From positions 1-11,794 of the forward strand of contig JASLCD010000041.1 of assembly GCA_030146295.1 (NCBI GenBank): 11,794 nucleotides of DNA, read 5' to 3'. Source of the stretch: Chryseobacterium sp. Lineage in GTDB: Bacteria > Bacteroidota > Bacteroidia > Flavobacteriales > Weeksellaceae. The notes beneath the pieces were generated by a model. The model ran no database searches and was not told the DNA's origin. It saw only the letters and a program-made list of their open reading frames with translations. The translations under genes were made by a program, and so were the position numbers. Of this stretch, positions 1 to 7,060 are shown piece after piece (the stretch's first letter is position 1; every line of letters begins with the position of its first letter).

Positions 1-1249
1 CCGCATCTTCAGCTTCTTCCAGAACCGTTTTATTAGGGGTTAAAACCTCTTCCTGATTCTGTGCGAAGTATCCGATATTAACATTGTGCCCAAGATTCCA
101 GGCTCCTGAATAGTCTTTAATATCTCCCGCTAAAATTTTAGCTAACGTTGTTTTTCCCTGCCCGTTCTGTCCCAAAAGAGCAATTCTGTCTCCTCTCTGA
201 ACAATAAAGTCTACATCATCAAAAATCTGTTTCTGTCCATAAGCTTTTCCAAGATTGATGGCTTCGAAGATCACTTTCCCCGGAACCATAGACTGTACGA
301 AACGGATATTGAATTTTGAAACGTCTTCGTTATCAACTTCAATACGTTCTATTTTATCTAATTTCTTAATAAGGGACTGCGCGAAAGATGCTTTGGTAGC
401 ACTTGCACGGAACTTATTAATATTGTCTTCCATTTGCTTGATCTCCGCATCCTGATTCTTTTTAGCCTGAATCAGTTTTTCACGGCGATCTTCTCTCATT
501 ACAAGATATTTGGAGTAATTAGCTTTATAATCATCAACTTTTCTATTGTTGATATCGAAAGTACGGTTACACACCGCTGTCATAAACTGTTTATCGTGAC
601 TTACCAGAACAATGGCTCCCGGATAGTCTTTCAGGAAGTTCTCCAACCAGATGATAGATTCCATATCCAGGTGGTTGGTAGGCTCATCGAGAAGCATGAT
701 ATCATTCTTCTGAAGAAGTAATTTTGCCAATTCGATTCTCATTCTCCATCCTCCGGAAAATTCATCGGTGATTTTTTGGAAATCATCGGCTTTAAACCCT
801 AAACCAAATAATACTTTTTCCATGTCACCCTCAAGATTGTAGGCATCATGGTTCATCAAAAGGTCATTCAGTTCGGTCATTTTATTAATCAGATCCGTGT
901 AGGAATCACTTTCGTAGTCTGTTCTTACAGTCATTTGGTGATTCACTTCTTCAAGCTCATTTTTCCAGGCATTGATCTGCTCGAAAGCCTGCATGGTTTC
1001 TGCCCATACCGTTCTTCCTTTTACAAAATCAAGATCCTGCTTAAGGAAACCAATGGTAACACTTCCTTCAGTCACCACTTCTCCTTCATAGAAATTAATC
1101 TCTCCGGAAAGCATTTTCAATAAAGTGGATTTTCCCGCTCCATTTTTACCAACGAGACCTACTTTATCATCCTTTTTAATGGTGAAATTGACATTTTGAA
1201 ATAAATAATTTCCTGAATGGTGTAACCCTAAACTTTGAACCGAAAGCAT
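1..1249 (-). CDS. ABC-F family ATPase, C-terminal part outside the window
   Basis: Soluble tandem-ATPase protein of the ABC-F family, which acts on the ribosome (translation factor or antibiotic protection) rather than in transport; there is no membrane segment. The 416 visible residues hold the complete first nucleotide-binding domain: Walker A GKNGAGKST at 34-42, signature FSGGW at 164-168, Walker B plus catalytic Glu IMLLDE at 184-189, followed by PTNHLD, which is typical of ABC-F, and an H-switch SHD at 217-219. A charged helical linker (about 245-315, the PtIM position) follows, then the second Walker A GQNGQGKTT at 360-368. The second signature and Walker B are beyond base 1. The ATG at 1247-1249 starts directly at the first domain and lies about 40 bases from a promoter box. 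The family is certain. The subfamily (EttA, Uup, YbiT or YheS type) and target are not, so I give no symbol. Confidence 0.95.
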   Translation of the reverse strand, partial: MLSVQSLGLHHSGNYLFQNVNFTIKKDDKVGLVGKNGAGKSTLLKMLSGEINFYEGEVVTEGSVTIGFLKQDLDFVKGRTVWAETMQAFEQINAWKNELEEVNHQMTVRTDYESDSYTDLINKMTELNDLLMNHDAYNLEGDMEKVLFGLGFKADDFQKITDEFSGGWRMRIELAKLLLQKNDIMLLDEPTNHLDMESIIWLENFLKDYPGAIVLVSHDKQFMTAVCNRTFDINNRKVDDYKANYSKYLVMREDRREKLIQAKKNQDAEIKQMEDNINKFRASATKASFAQSLIKKLDKIERIEVDNEDVSKFNIRFVQSMVPGKVIFEAINLGKAYGQKQIFDDVDFIVQRGDRIALLGQNGQGKTTLAKILAGDIKDYSGAWNLGHNVNIGYFAQNQEEVLTPNKTVLEEAEDA

Positions 1250-1289
1250 CTTAATTAATAATTAGTAATGAATAATGAATTTTCGGGTG

Positions 1290-1297
1290 CAAAAATA
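1290..1297 (-). promoter_or_regulatory. -7 promoter box of the ABC-F gene
   Basis: The minus strand reads TATTTTTG, an exact match to the Bacteroidetes -7 consensus TAnnTTTG. It lies 40 bases before the ATG and implies a leader of roughly 35 bases. No convincing TTG-type -33 element is seen at the usual distance, so the call rests on the -7 box and its position. Confidence 0.5.
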
Positions 1298-1325
1298 CGG
1301 AAAAAGAAATGAATAGCCCAGAAAT

Positions 1326-1356
1326 AAAAAAAGCTGCCCAAAACGGACTGCTTTTT
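1326..1356 (-). terminator. Intrinsic terminator after the 82-residue gene
   Basis: AAAAAGC at 1328-1334 pairs with GCTTTTT at 1350-1356. The inner arms have a G-C pair and two C-G pairs with two mismatches, and the loop is AAAAC. On the minus strand the hairpin runs into seven T (complement of 1326-1332). It starts about 30 bases past the stop codon at 1387-1389 and separates that gene from the ABC-F promoter. The T-tracts on both sides would let it work in either direction. Confidence 0.7.
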
Positions 1357-1386
1357 CCATACATGTACCTGATTTGCAGATAATAA

Positions 1387-1635
1387 TCAACCCGGAGTAA
1401 GCGGCGGTGTTTTCTGTCCTGCTTCTACCATTGCAATCATTTCTTTAAGACTTTGTGCAGCCTCTTTATAGGTTACCTGCTTGATCCCGTGATGAGATCC
1501 TATCTCATGCTGCAGCTCGTTCAGAGTTGTAGCCTGAGCCATTGTTATCTTTTTACTCCCATTTTTGATACTGATCTCGTACTCACAAGTATCTAAAAGT
1601 TTATTGGCTTTCTTAAGCCATGCTGATACGGTCAT
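1387..1635 (-). CDS. Small helical protein of unknown function (82 aa)
   Basis: I do not recognise this protein. It is short, has no signal peptide or membrane segment, and looks mostly helical: a basic amphipathic N-terminus (residues 4-14), a central KKITMAQATTLNELQHEIG stretch, and a second amphipathic helix around 57-72, ending in a proline-rich tail (TPPLTPG). There is one cysteine and no catalytic motif. It starts 26 bases after the stop of the 244-residue gene on the same strand, with no terminator between them, and a hairpin terminator follows, so the two probably form one transcript. A role as a partner or chaperone of the upstream protein is possible but is only a guess from position. 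Length and the clean terminator context favour a real gene. Confidence 0.7.
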   Translation of the reverse strand: MTVSAWLKKANKLLDTCEYEISIKNGSKKITMAQATTLNELQHEIGSHHGIKQVTYKEAAQSLKEMIAMVEAGQKTPPLTPG

Positions 1636-1661
1636 AATTATTATATTTTGGTGATTGAAAT

Positions 1662-2396
1662 TTATTTATTGAGAAGCTGTACCAGTGACTGACCTACAGG
1701 TATATTGTTTACAAAAGTGGCTCCGGGTGCCTGTGTAATATCATACGTTCGCTGAATTATTTGTAAATCATAATTGATATCCTGAGCACTGAACACAAAA
1801 CTGCATCCTGACGCCATAGCATTACTCGTAACATTACCTTGATTTATATCTACCTGAGAAGCAAAAACAGCTATATTCTCATTAGGTTTCATGCTCACAT
1901 CCCCTTGTGAGACACTTGTAAATGCACAGAAAGGAGCAAATCTTCGATTTACTTTTGCAGCAAGTCCTATTATGATATTAGGACTTCCTGCCGGTCTTCC
2001 ATTTTTTACAATGATTTCTCCTTCAGGAGCTTTACCCCCTATCGAGAATGTACCGTCCTGATGGAAATTCAAGACTGTTCCTAAAGGAATTTCCTGTGAC
2101 AATGCCTGCATTTGAATGGTAGTATTAGAATCAATAACAGATTTATTGAAAGCATATACTTTATATTCCTGTTCATAATAAATTTCTTCTGTCCCAAACA
2201 TATTTGAAAAATTGATAACAAACCAAGCCGGAACTCCCGAAGTAATCTGATTAGAGCCTTTAGCTCCTTTATACCCCATTAGTTTATAACCATTTGCCTG
2301 CAGATCCTGTAAAACTCTCTTTTGTTGACTTGATGTAAAATCAAAATTAATTGAGTGCACCATAGTTCCGGATCTTTGAATAAGTGTCTTTTCCAT
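1662..2396 (-). CDS. Beta-rich protein of unknown function (244 aa)
   Basis: I cannot assign a family. The protein has no signal peptide, membrane segment or obvious catalytic motif. After a polar helical start (residues about 15-36), the rest is dense in short alternating hydrophobic strands, glycines, asparagines and prolines (for example VPAWFVINFSNMFG around 55-68, EYKVYAF around 77-83 and GTFSIGGKAPEGEIIV), as in beta-sandwich, lectin-like or assembly-forming proteins. Only two cysteines are present. A second possible start is Met12 (base 2363), which has GGA about six bases upstream; the first ATG is retained because nothing rules it out. It is followed after 26 bases by the 82-residue gene. 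Without a signal peptide it is cytoplasmic or exported by a route not visible here. A structural or carbohydrate-binding role would fit the composition but is not shown. Confidence 0.8.
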   Translation of the reverse strand: MEKTLIQRSGTMVHSINFDFTSSQQKRVLQDLQANGYKLMGYKGAKGSNQITSGVPAWFVINFSNMFGTEEIYYEQEYKVYAFNKSVIDSNTTIQMQALSQEIPLGTVLNFHQDGTFSIGGKAPEGEIIVKNGRPAGSPNIIIGLAAKVNRRFAPFCAFTSVSQGDVSMKPNENIAVFASQVDINQGNVTSNAMASGCSFVFSAQDINYDLQIIQRTYDITQAPGATFVNNIPVGQSLVQLLNK

Positions 2397-2583
2397 TATT
2401 TTAATCTTTGGTGTTCCTACTCTCTTTGGAATTAGGCTTTTCAGAATACGCCTTTGTTCATTTTTTTATGTTGAAGCTTCGTGGAATGAACAATTCAAAA
2501 TAACGAGAATTAAAATCCAATAACTACAGTATAATATACCAAATTTCACATTCAGTACTTATACCCATTCTCTATAGTATCAA

Positions 2584-2613
2584 TAAAAGGGAACATCTAA
2601 AACGATGTTCCCT
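2584..2613 (-). terminator. Terminator of the Tle1-like gene
   Basis: A perfect 10-bp stem, AGGGAACATC at 2588-2597 with GATGTTCCCT at 2604-2613, has a six-base loop. On the minus strand the stem ends in a short T-tract (TTTT, 2588-2585). It begins about 48 bases after the stop codon at 2662-2664. The same 2397-2661 gap must also hold the promoter of the 244-residue gene, but I see no convincing -7 box there. Confidence 0.8.
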
Positions 2614-2661
2614 AACCTAAATTTAAAACTGAGAAGCATTGATACTAATTCTTAAGTTCAT

Positions 2662-4002
2662 TTAATGTAATGTAATGACTGCAGGTGTTTTTAAAATGGA
2701 ACGAAGCCAGATATCATTATTGGGAACATTGGTTCCGTAAAGAAAATCTGCCACAAAACTATCCTCCGGAAGATGAAGTTCAACGGAGAGCCTTGTCCGG
2801 CTGGTCTGGTCAACAGAGGTACTGCTGGAAACATTTAATCCGTTATTGATCAATTCAATATTAATTTCCCGCTGGGACCTTTTCAGAAAACTGTTGCTAT
2901 ATAACCCGAAATTTGCTGAAATATGGGTATAATCGGCAAACTTCCAGAAATCATAGATTGGTTTTTTACCTGCAGAAAGATCTTTTAAGTATTCTTTTAT
3001 CTTGATATAAAAACGATTAAGAAAAGGATGCTTATTATAGTCTGTTCCAAAGTAGGCATCATTTTCTGTACTGAAAACGGATAGTACGGCATTGGTTTCT
3101 TCCAGCATCAATTTCCCATATACTTTTGAAATATCATTGTATACTTTATCCCGGCACACATATGCCTGTGAAAGACCATTAACGGTCTCAACTTGGTATC
3201 CGGAAAGCAAAGCATCCCAGATTTGATGACCATCAGCATTGCTTTTTGCATTTCTGATCTCTGAAACATAATGATGCAGATCATCACTATGAATAAAATC
3301 TGTTGAAATATAAACAGACTGTGGTCCTTCCAAATATCCTCCTCCAATATCAGCATGATCTCCGGGTACAAAAATTTCTTTCCAAACGGAAGACACATTT
3401 TCCACTTTCTGATCCTGCATTGTTTTTGAGTGGTCAAAAAAACCAGTGAGCGGAAAGAAAAATCTACTCTCATTGACAGCACAGATATGCAATGCATTCT
3501 CTACCTGCGCAGGGATATTCAGATTATAAGTATTAAAAGGTTTAGATTCTACCGTGTCAAAGGCACCTAAAAACTTTATCCTGCAGTTTTTCAGAGAATA
3601 ATGAGTCAAAAACTGGTTACAGAAAGTTCTTGCCAGCATCGCTCCTCTTCCGAATCCATATATATAAAAATGATATTCTTTTGTCTGGTCATGGGCAGTC
3701 TGCTGCATAAAATCACCGGCTTTCTGAAGTTTATCATCAGAAGAATATCCGTTTCCATAGGGTGGATTCGCACATGTTGCCATAGCAAAATTATTATCTT
3801 CACTGCCTGTTACGGTTCCAATTCCTTCGATATATATTTTCTCATCTCCAATAAATAAACTGTATAATTTATAGATATTGGTGAAAGTACCATAATAACT
3901 TTCATTGTTGTTCAGCGGTTTATCCGGTGAAAGAATATTTACCCCATTATTTCCTGTACCGTCAAAGAAAATCCCGACGGAAATCACTCTACTACCCTCC
4001 AT
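2662..4002 (-). CDS. Tle1/DUF2235-type alpha/beta-hydrolase domain protein, nucleophile serine replaced by glycine
   Basis: This 446-residue protein has the landmarks of the Tle1/DUF2235 domain, known from type VI phospholipase effectors: N-terminal IFFDGTGNN at 11-19, a nucleophile-elbow segment YIYGFGRGAM at 113-122, FLGAFDTV at 144-151, and PGDHADIGGGY at 213-223. In active members the elbow reads G-F-S-R-G. Here codon 118 is GGA (Gly), so the usual nucleophile is missing, while the surrounding motif, Asp149 and the HADIGGGY segment remain. The reading frame is intact, so this is not ordinary decay. No signal peptide or membrane helix is visible, as in type VI cargo. The C-terminal third (about 330-446) is less familiar. 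No VgrG, Hcp, PAAR or recognisable immunity gene is in the window. It may be a pseudo-enzyme, for example a binding or immunity-like protein, or a hydrolase with a shifted nucleophile. Domain assignment is firm; activity and role are open. Confidence 0.85.
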   Translation of the reverse strand: MEGSRVISVGIFFDGTGNNGVNILSPDKPLNNNESYYGTFTNIYKLYSLFIGDEKIYIEGIGTVTGSEDNNFAMATCANPPYGNGYSSDDKLQKAGDFMQQTAHDQTKEYHFYIYGFGRGAMLARTFCNQFLTHYSLKNCRIKFLGAFDTVESKPFNTYNLNIPAQVENALHICAVNESRFFFPLTGFFDHSKTMQDQKVENVSSVWKEIFVPGDHADIGGGYLEGPQSVYISTDFIHSDDLHHYVSEIRNAKSNADGHQIWDALLSGYQVETVNGLSQAYVCRDKVYNDISKVYGKLMLEETNAVLSVFSTENDAYFGTDYNKHPFLNRFYIKIKEYLKDLSAGKKPIYDFWKFADYTHISANFGLYSNSFLKRSQREINIELINNGLNVSSSTSVDQTSRTRLSVELHLPEDSFVADFLYGTNVPNNDIWLRSILKTPAVITLH

Positions 4003-4120
4003 GTTTTACTTTAATTTTTTATTACAGATCTTGTTTGTGTTTTTTCAAATAAAATCCCTAAAAGAGACATTTCAAAATAACAGAAGAAAAATAAAGTTAG
4101 CTAGAGTGGAAAGTACCAAA

Positions 4121-4144
4121 TAAAAAAATCCGTATTTCTACGGA
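4121..4144 (-). terminator. Terminator of the two-component operon
   Basis: TCCGTA at 4129-4134 and TACGGA at 4139-4144 form a six-bp stem, with a GAAA tetraloop on the minus strand followed by seven T (complement of 4122-4128). It begins seven bases past the response regulator stop at 4151, a classic compact intrinsic terminator. Confidence 0.85.
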
Positions 4145-4150
4145 ATCAGA

Positions 4151-4828
4151 TTACAATTTTTCAAGGGAGTAAATATTGTTTATAATAGCATAAATAACTA
4201 TTCCTACTGTATTTTTGGCTCCAATCTTTTCCAGAATTCGCTGTCTGTGACTTTCTACGGTTCTCGGGCTGATAAAAAGTTTTTCGCCTATTTCGTTATT
4301 GGTAAACTCCTGACAGATCAGCTTTACGACATCTTTTTCTCTCTCAGACAGCTCATCTTCTATTTCAAAAAGAGAATTTTTCTTGGCAGAGCCGTTCATA
4401 TAGGTAAACAGCATCTGATGATCTTCTGCAGTGAAGAAAACACCATTTTTATCAACCATTGTAATGGCATCAATAAATGTCTTTTTATTTGAATTTTTGG
4501 GAAGAAATGCCGATACTCCCAGCTTGACCATATATCCGAGAATAGAGGTTTTATAATGGGATGAAAGGATAATGATTTTGAGGTCCGGATATTTTTCCTT
4601 CAGGATTTCTACCAGCTCAAATCCATTCATAGGTTTCATCTGAACATCTACAAGGGCAATATCAGGAAATTCATCTTGTGAAAGTTTTCCGAGGTCATCT
4701 ATAAAATCGGGGCCATTATCTGCGGTAAGGCATACCGATATATTTTTTTCATTGGACAGCAACATTTTTACCCCTTCGAGGATCAGCTGTTCATCATCAA
4801 TCAGTGCTAGTTTGATTTGGGAACTCAT
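4151..4828 (-). CDS. NarL/LuxR-type two-component response regulator
   Basis: A DNA-binding response regulator of 225 residues. The receiver domain (about 5-120) has the acidic pair Asp11-Asp12, the phospho-acceptor Asp61 in ALVDVQM, a Ser89-Ser90 switch position and Lys111 in FLPKNS. The C-terminal LuxR-type helix-turn-helix spans about 158-220, with LSEREKDVVKLI and FISPRTVESHRQRILEK as its hallmark segments. It overlaps the 3' end of the kinase gene by 32 bases, which indicates translational coupling and makes that HisKA_3 kinase its likely partner. It is the last gene of the transcript, with a terminator seven bases after its stop. Its targets are unknown; the palindrome upstream of the gene at 7061-7681 is one place it could bind. 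NarL-type regulators usually dimerise on inverted half sites when phosphorylated. Confidence 0.95.
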   Translation of the reverse strand: MSSQIKLALIDDEQLILEGVKMLLSNEKNISVCLTADNGPDFIDDLGKLSQDEFPDIALVDVQMKPMNGFELVEILKEKYPDLKIIILSSHYKTSILGYMVKLGVSAFLPKNSNKKTFIDAITMVDKNGVFFTAEDHQMLFTYMNGSAKKNSLFEIEDELSEREKDVVKLICQEFTNNEIGEKLFISPRTVESHRQRILEKIGAKNTVGIVIYAIINNIYSLEKL

Positions 4829-5591
4829 GATATTTTGGAATTTTTATAATTAAACGACTTCCTTTATTTAGAAAAGTTTTTTTCCATTTGTGTATTGCGT
4901 TCATTGATTTGATACGGGATTCTATATTTTTGATTCCCATTCCTTTTTTCACCTCTTCATATTCAAAACCCTGCCCGTTATCAGAAATAATAACAGTCAT
5001 ATTTTCAGGATAATCTTTAATATAGATCCAAAGCTCTGATGCTTCTGAATGCTTGATCACATTGGTCGTAAATTCCTGAATAATCCGGTACAGCTGAACT
5101 TCTACGAAAAGGTCTTTTTTTTCATATCCCGGCATTACCTGCAGGGAAATATTAATTTTATGAGAAAGGTTGGCTATTAATTCTTCAACATATAAAACCA
5201 ATCCTACCGATTCCAGATTTACAGGGTACAATGAATGGGAAATACTTCTGGCAGCATCAATCAGGGAAGACATCTGACCGTAGATATTTTTTTTTATCAG
5301 GTCATCACCCTGGGTATCGAGATTGTTCAACCATAAAGAAAGAATATTGAGCCGGTTTCCGATATCATCATGAATCATTACTGCTATTCTCTTTCTTTCT
5401 TCTTCCTGGGCCTTGATATTTTCCAGTACCAATTTTTTCTGATGAAGAACTTCAGCCTCATGCTGTACACTTTTCTCCTTAATAATTCTGGTAATGAAAG
5501 CTCTGTAGGCAAGCAGAATAAAGGATACTATAACTGTTATGGTAACAATTATAAGGATCAGCAGATTGATATTTAAAGTTACTTCTTTAAT
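4797..5591 (-). CDS. HisKA_3-type sensor histidine kinase, start codon uncertain
   Basis: A membrane-anchored kinase that would phosphorylate the regulator encoded next to it. Numbered from the start proposed here, it has one membrane helix (about 8-28, NLLILIIVTITVIVSFILL), a charged coiled-coil-like linker, the phospho-acceptor box IHDDIGN with His74, an N-box with Asn177, DNGQGF at 204-209 and GMGIKNI at 217-223. There is no large extracellular domain. The start is a problem: the frame is open from a stop near 5641, but the only ATG, GTG or TTG is TTG at 5432, which would remove the membrane helix and linker. I propose ATT at 5591, giving a protein beginning (M)KEVTLN and overlapping the upstream membrane protein gene by 13 bases. 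Other readings are a TTG start, a frameshift join to that upstream gene, or a sequencing indel. The kinase identity is firm. Confidence 0.88.
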   Translation of the reverse strand: MKEVTLNINLLILIIVTITVIVSFILLAYRAFITRIIKEKSVQHEAEVLHQKKLVLENIKAQEEERKRIAVMIHDDIGNRLNILSLWLNNLDTQGDDLIKKNIYGQMSSLIDAARSISHSLYPVNLESVGLVLYVEELIANLSHKINISLQVMPGYEKKDLFVEVQLYRIIQEFTTNVIKHSEASELWIYIKDYPENMTVIISDNGQGFEYEEVKKGMGIKNIESRIKSMNAIHKWKKTFLNKGSRLIIKIPKYHEFPNQTSTD

Positions 5592-6202
5592 CTGATAAAA
5601 GTATATAAAAATGAACAGTACAAAATACTCGAAAGAATATTATTGGCACTGAGAATAATATAATAATCGTTTTCTGAAAGGTTAGCAATCTGATGCTGGA
5701 TGATAAAAATAAATACCGAAACAGAATAGTAGAAAAAAATACTGGCATCTACCAGCATAAAACGATTCTGTACAGAAGTATTTTTTATCTCACGGATCAG
5801 GGTAGCTCCTGAAAGGCAGATGATAACGATATTGGAAACCACTTTTGCTATATCTGCATTGGATGGATAATCAAACCCATATTTAGAAACCATAAAACCT
5901 CCTGCCAGCAAACCTGTAAGCCCTAGAACATATTTCGGCCAATCCAGTTTTCTGATAAACAAACCTGTCAGCAAAAAAAACTCTCCTGCAATGTAAAAGG
6001 GATAGAGAAATGACGTATCATTAAGTCTGAAGATATAAGGCAGCGCCAGATTCAGCAGTTCAATAAAAAAAAGAAAAGCAATACAATAAAAATACTGCTT
6101 TTCTTTATGGTTTAATATGCGATATTTTGCTGCTCCCAACAGTATAACAGATAGAAGCAGTCCATAATTCAGGAATAAAATTACCTTATAAAGTTCGGCC
6201 AT
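5579..6202 (-). CDS. Seven-helix membrane protein, possible sensor partner of the kinase
   Basis: An integral membrane protein of 207 residues with no catalytic motif. Seven hydrophobic segments can be counted, at about 8-26, 38-58, 67-84, 90-105, 119-136, 150-170 and 180-203, joined by short loops. A short basic end (RLKK) would sit on the cytoplasmic side. It begins 16 bases after the stop of the cysteine-tail gene. Its own stop, TAA at 5579-5581, lies inside the region where the kinase reading frame is already open. This packing suggests it works with the kinase, perhaps as the sensing or membrane module the short kinase lacks; that is inferred from position. I do not recognise the family. 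The 7TM-DISM type of sensor is a comparison in topology only. Confidence 0.85.
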   Translation of the reverse strand: MAELYKVILFLNYGLLLSVILLGAAKYRILNHKEKQYFYCIAFLFFIELLNLALPYIFRLNDTSFLYPFYIAGEFFLLTGLFIRKLDWPKYVLGLTGLLAGGFMVSKYGFDYPSNADIAKVVSNIVIICLSGATLIREIKNTSVQNRFMLVDASIFFYYSVSVFIFIIQHQIANLSENDYYIILSANNILSSILYCSFLYTFIRLKK

Positions 6203-6218
6203 TCCTTAATTTGTCATT

Positions 6219-6998
6219 TTAAAATTCACATCCAACATCTACATCCGGAATACGGCAGATAGGAGGACATGGTTTTGCCCAGTCATAGGTATTAGAAATA
6301 GTTTGTGCTCCTACTTCTGCATTCTTAAGATTTTCACGGAAAGAAATGAAAATAAGTGTTACCAGCACTTTTCCGTAAATATCGTTGTATTTAAGGCCAA
6401 AAGAACAAGTGATCCCCGTCAGTCCGTCATCGCCAAGACAAAGGTCTGCTGTAGGTACATAGAATTTTCTGAAAATTCCACTTCCTTTATCCTCATTACA
6501 CTCTTTGTAAAACCATTCCATTCCTTCATTTCTCCAACGTTCAATAGCATTTACTGCAATATCCTGTTCCAAAATCGGTGTATTGGATACAGGAAAAGAC
6601 ATATTGGAATCTTTTTCTGTTTTTTCAAGATTTTTGGAAAGAACTGCATTTTTAACAACAGTATATTCCTGAATTTCCTGAAGTCTCAGGTCTTTGTTCA
6701 GTTCCGTAAGGAAGGTGTATGGGTATTCTTTTACATCTATTTTTGTCCCCTTCTCATTCATAGGATAAAGAATCATAATCAAACGTTCTCTATATACTCC
6801 TATTGCTGCACAGAAGTCTTGGTATTCCTGAAACCCTTTCATCCATTCAAGATGTTCTCTGGAAATGTTAAAAACGTAGTTGGTTGGAATCAGACTTTGA
6901 ATTTTGGAAAAGTCAGAAAAGCGCGCTTTCCATTCAATGGATGCAGCTTTACAGTCTTCTACAGGAAGCATGTAGTCTACAATGTTTAATGTTGTCAT
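6219..6998 (-). CDS. Unknown soluble protein with cysteine-rich tail (259 aa)
   Basis: I do not recognise this protein. From the chosen start (MTTLNIVDYM) it has 259 residues and no signal peptide or membrane helix. It is a mixed alpha/beta sequence with several aromatic-rich segments (for example REHLEWMKGFQEYQDF) and a beta-like block TGITCSFGLKYNDIYGKVLVTLIF. The tail reads PCPPICRIPDVDVGCEF, with three cysteines in 14 residues (244, 248 and 257), which could bind metal or form disulfides. The frame also has ATGs at 7004 and 7049. The 7049 start would place the codon at the outer edge of a possible promoter and add a peptide translated from AT-rich leader, so a start at 6998 or 7004 is more likely. 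It lies between the M15-like gene and the 7-TM gene (16-base gap) and may share their transcript. Confidence 0.75.
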   Translation of the reverse strand: MTTLNIVDYMLPVEDCKAASIEWKARFSDFSKIQSLIPTNYVFNISREHLEWMKGFQEYQDFCAAIGVYRERLIMILYPMNEKGTKIDVKEYPYTFLTELNKDLRLQEIQEYTVVKNAVLSKNLEKTEKDSNMSFPVSNTPILEQDIAVNAIERWRNEGMEWFYKECNEDKGSGIFRKFYVPTADLCLGDDGLTGITCSFGLKYNDIYGKVLVTLIFISFRENLKNAEVGAQTISNTYDWAKPCPPICRIPDVDVGCEF

Positions 6999-7020
6999 AA
7001 GCATAGTTTTTGGTTGTATA

Positions 7021-7049
7021 AAAATATATAAACTAAATATGCTATGCAA
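7021..7049 (-). promoter_or_regulatory. Possible internal promoter before the cysteine-tail gene
   Basis: On the minus strand TTG (7049-7047) is followed after 18 bases by TATATTTT (7028-7021), a one-mismatch version of TAnnTTTG at plausible spacing. It would start transcription just before the ATGs at 7004 and 6998. The region is AT-rich and such matches arise by chance, so this is tentative. Confidence 0.3.
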
Positions 7050-7060
7050 GAAGATTTTTA

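Noticed and set aside
2662..4002. Reading the Tle1-like protein as part of a local type VI secretion locus with an immunity gene
   Set aside because: No VgrG, Hcp, PAAR or recognised immunity protein is in the window, and the neighbours on both sides have their own terminators.
2494..4081. An identical 11-mer TTCAAAATAAC at 2494-2504 and 4071-4081, upstream of the 244-residue gene and of the Tle1-like gene
   Set aside because: The complement GTTATTTTGAA resembles a -7 box but is one base short of TAnnTTTG, has no -33 partner at proper spacing, and an 11-base match in AT-rich gaps is not strong enough.
6303..6989. Long plus-strand open frame (228 codons) opposite the cysteine-tail gene
   Set aside because: It is antisense to a gene with better protein character and operon spacing. 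Its composition (many Phe, Cys and Ile codons) is what a reverse-complement shadow of an AT-rich gene gives.
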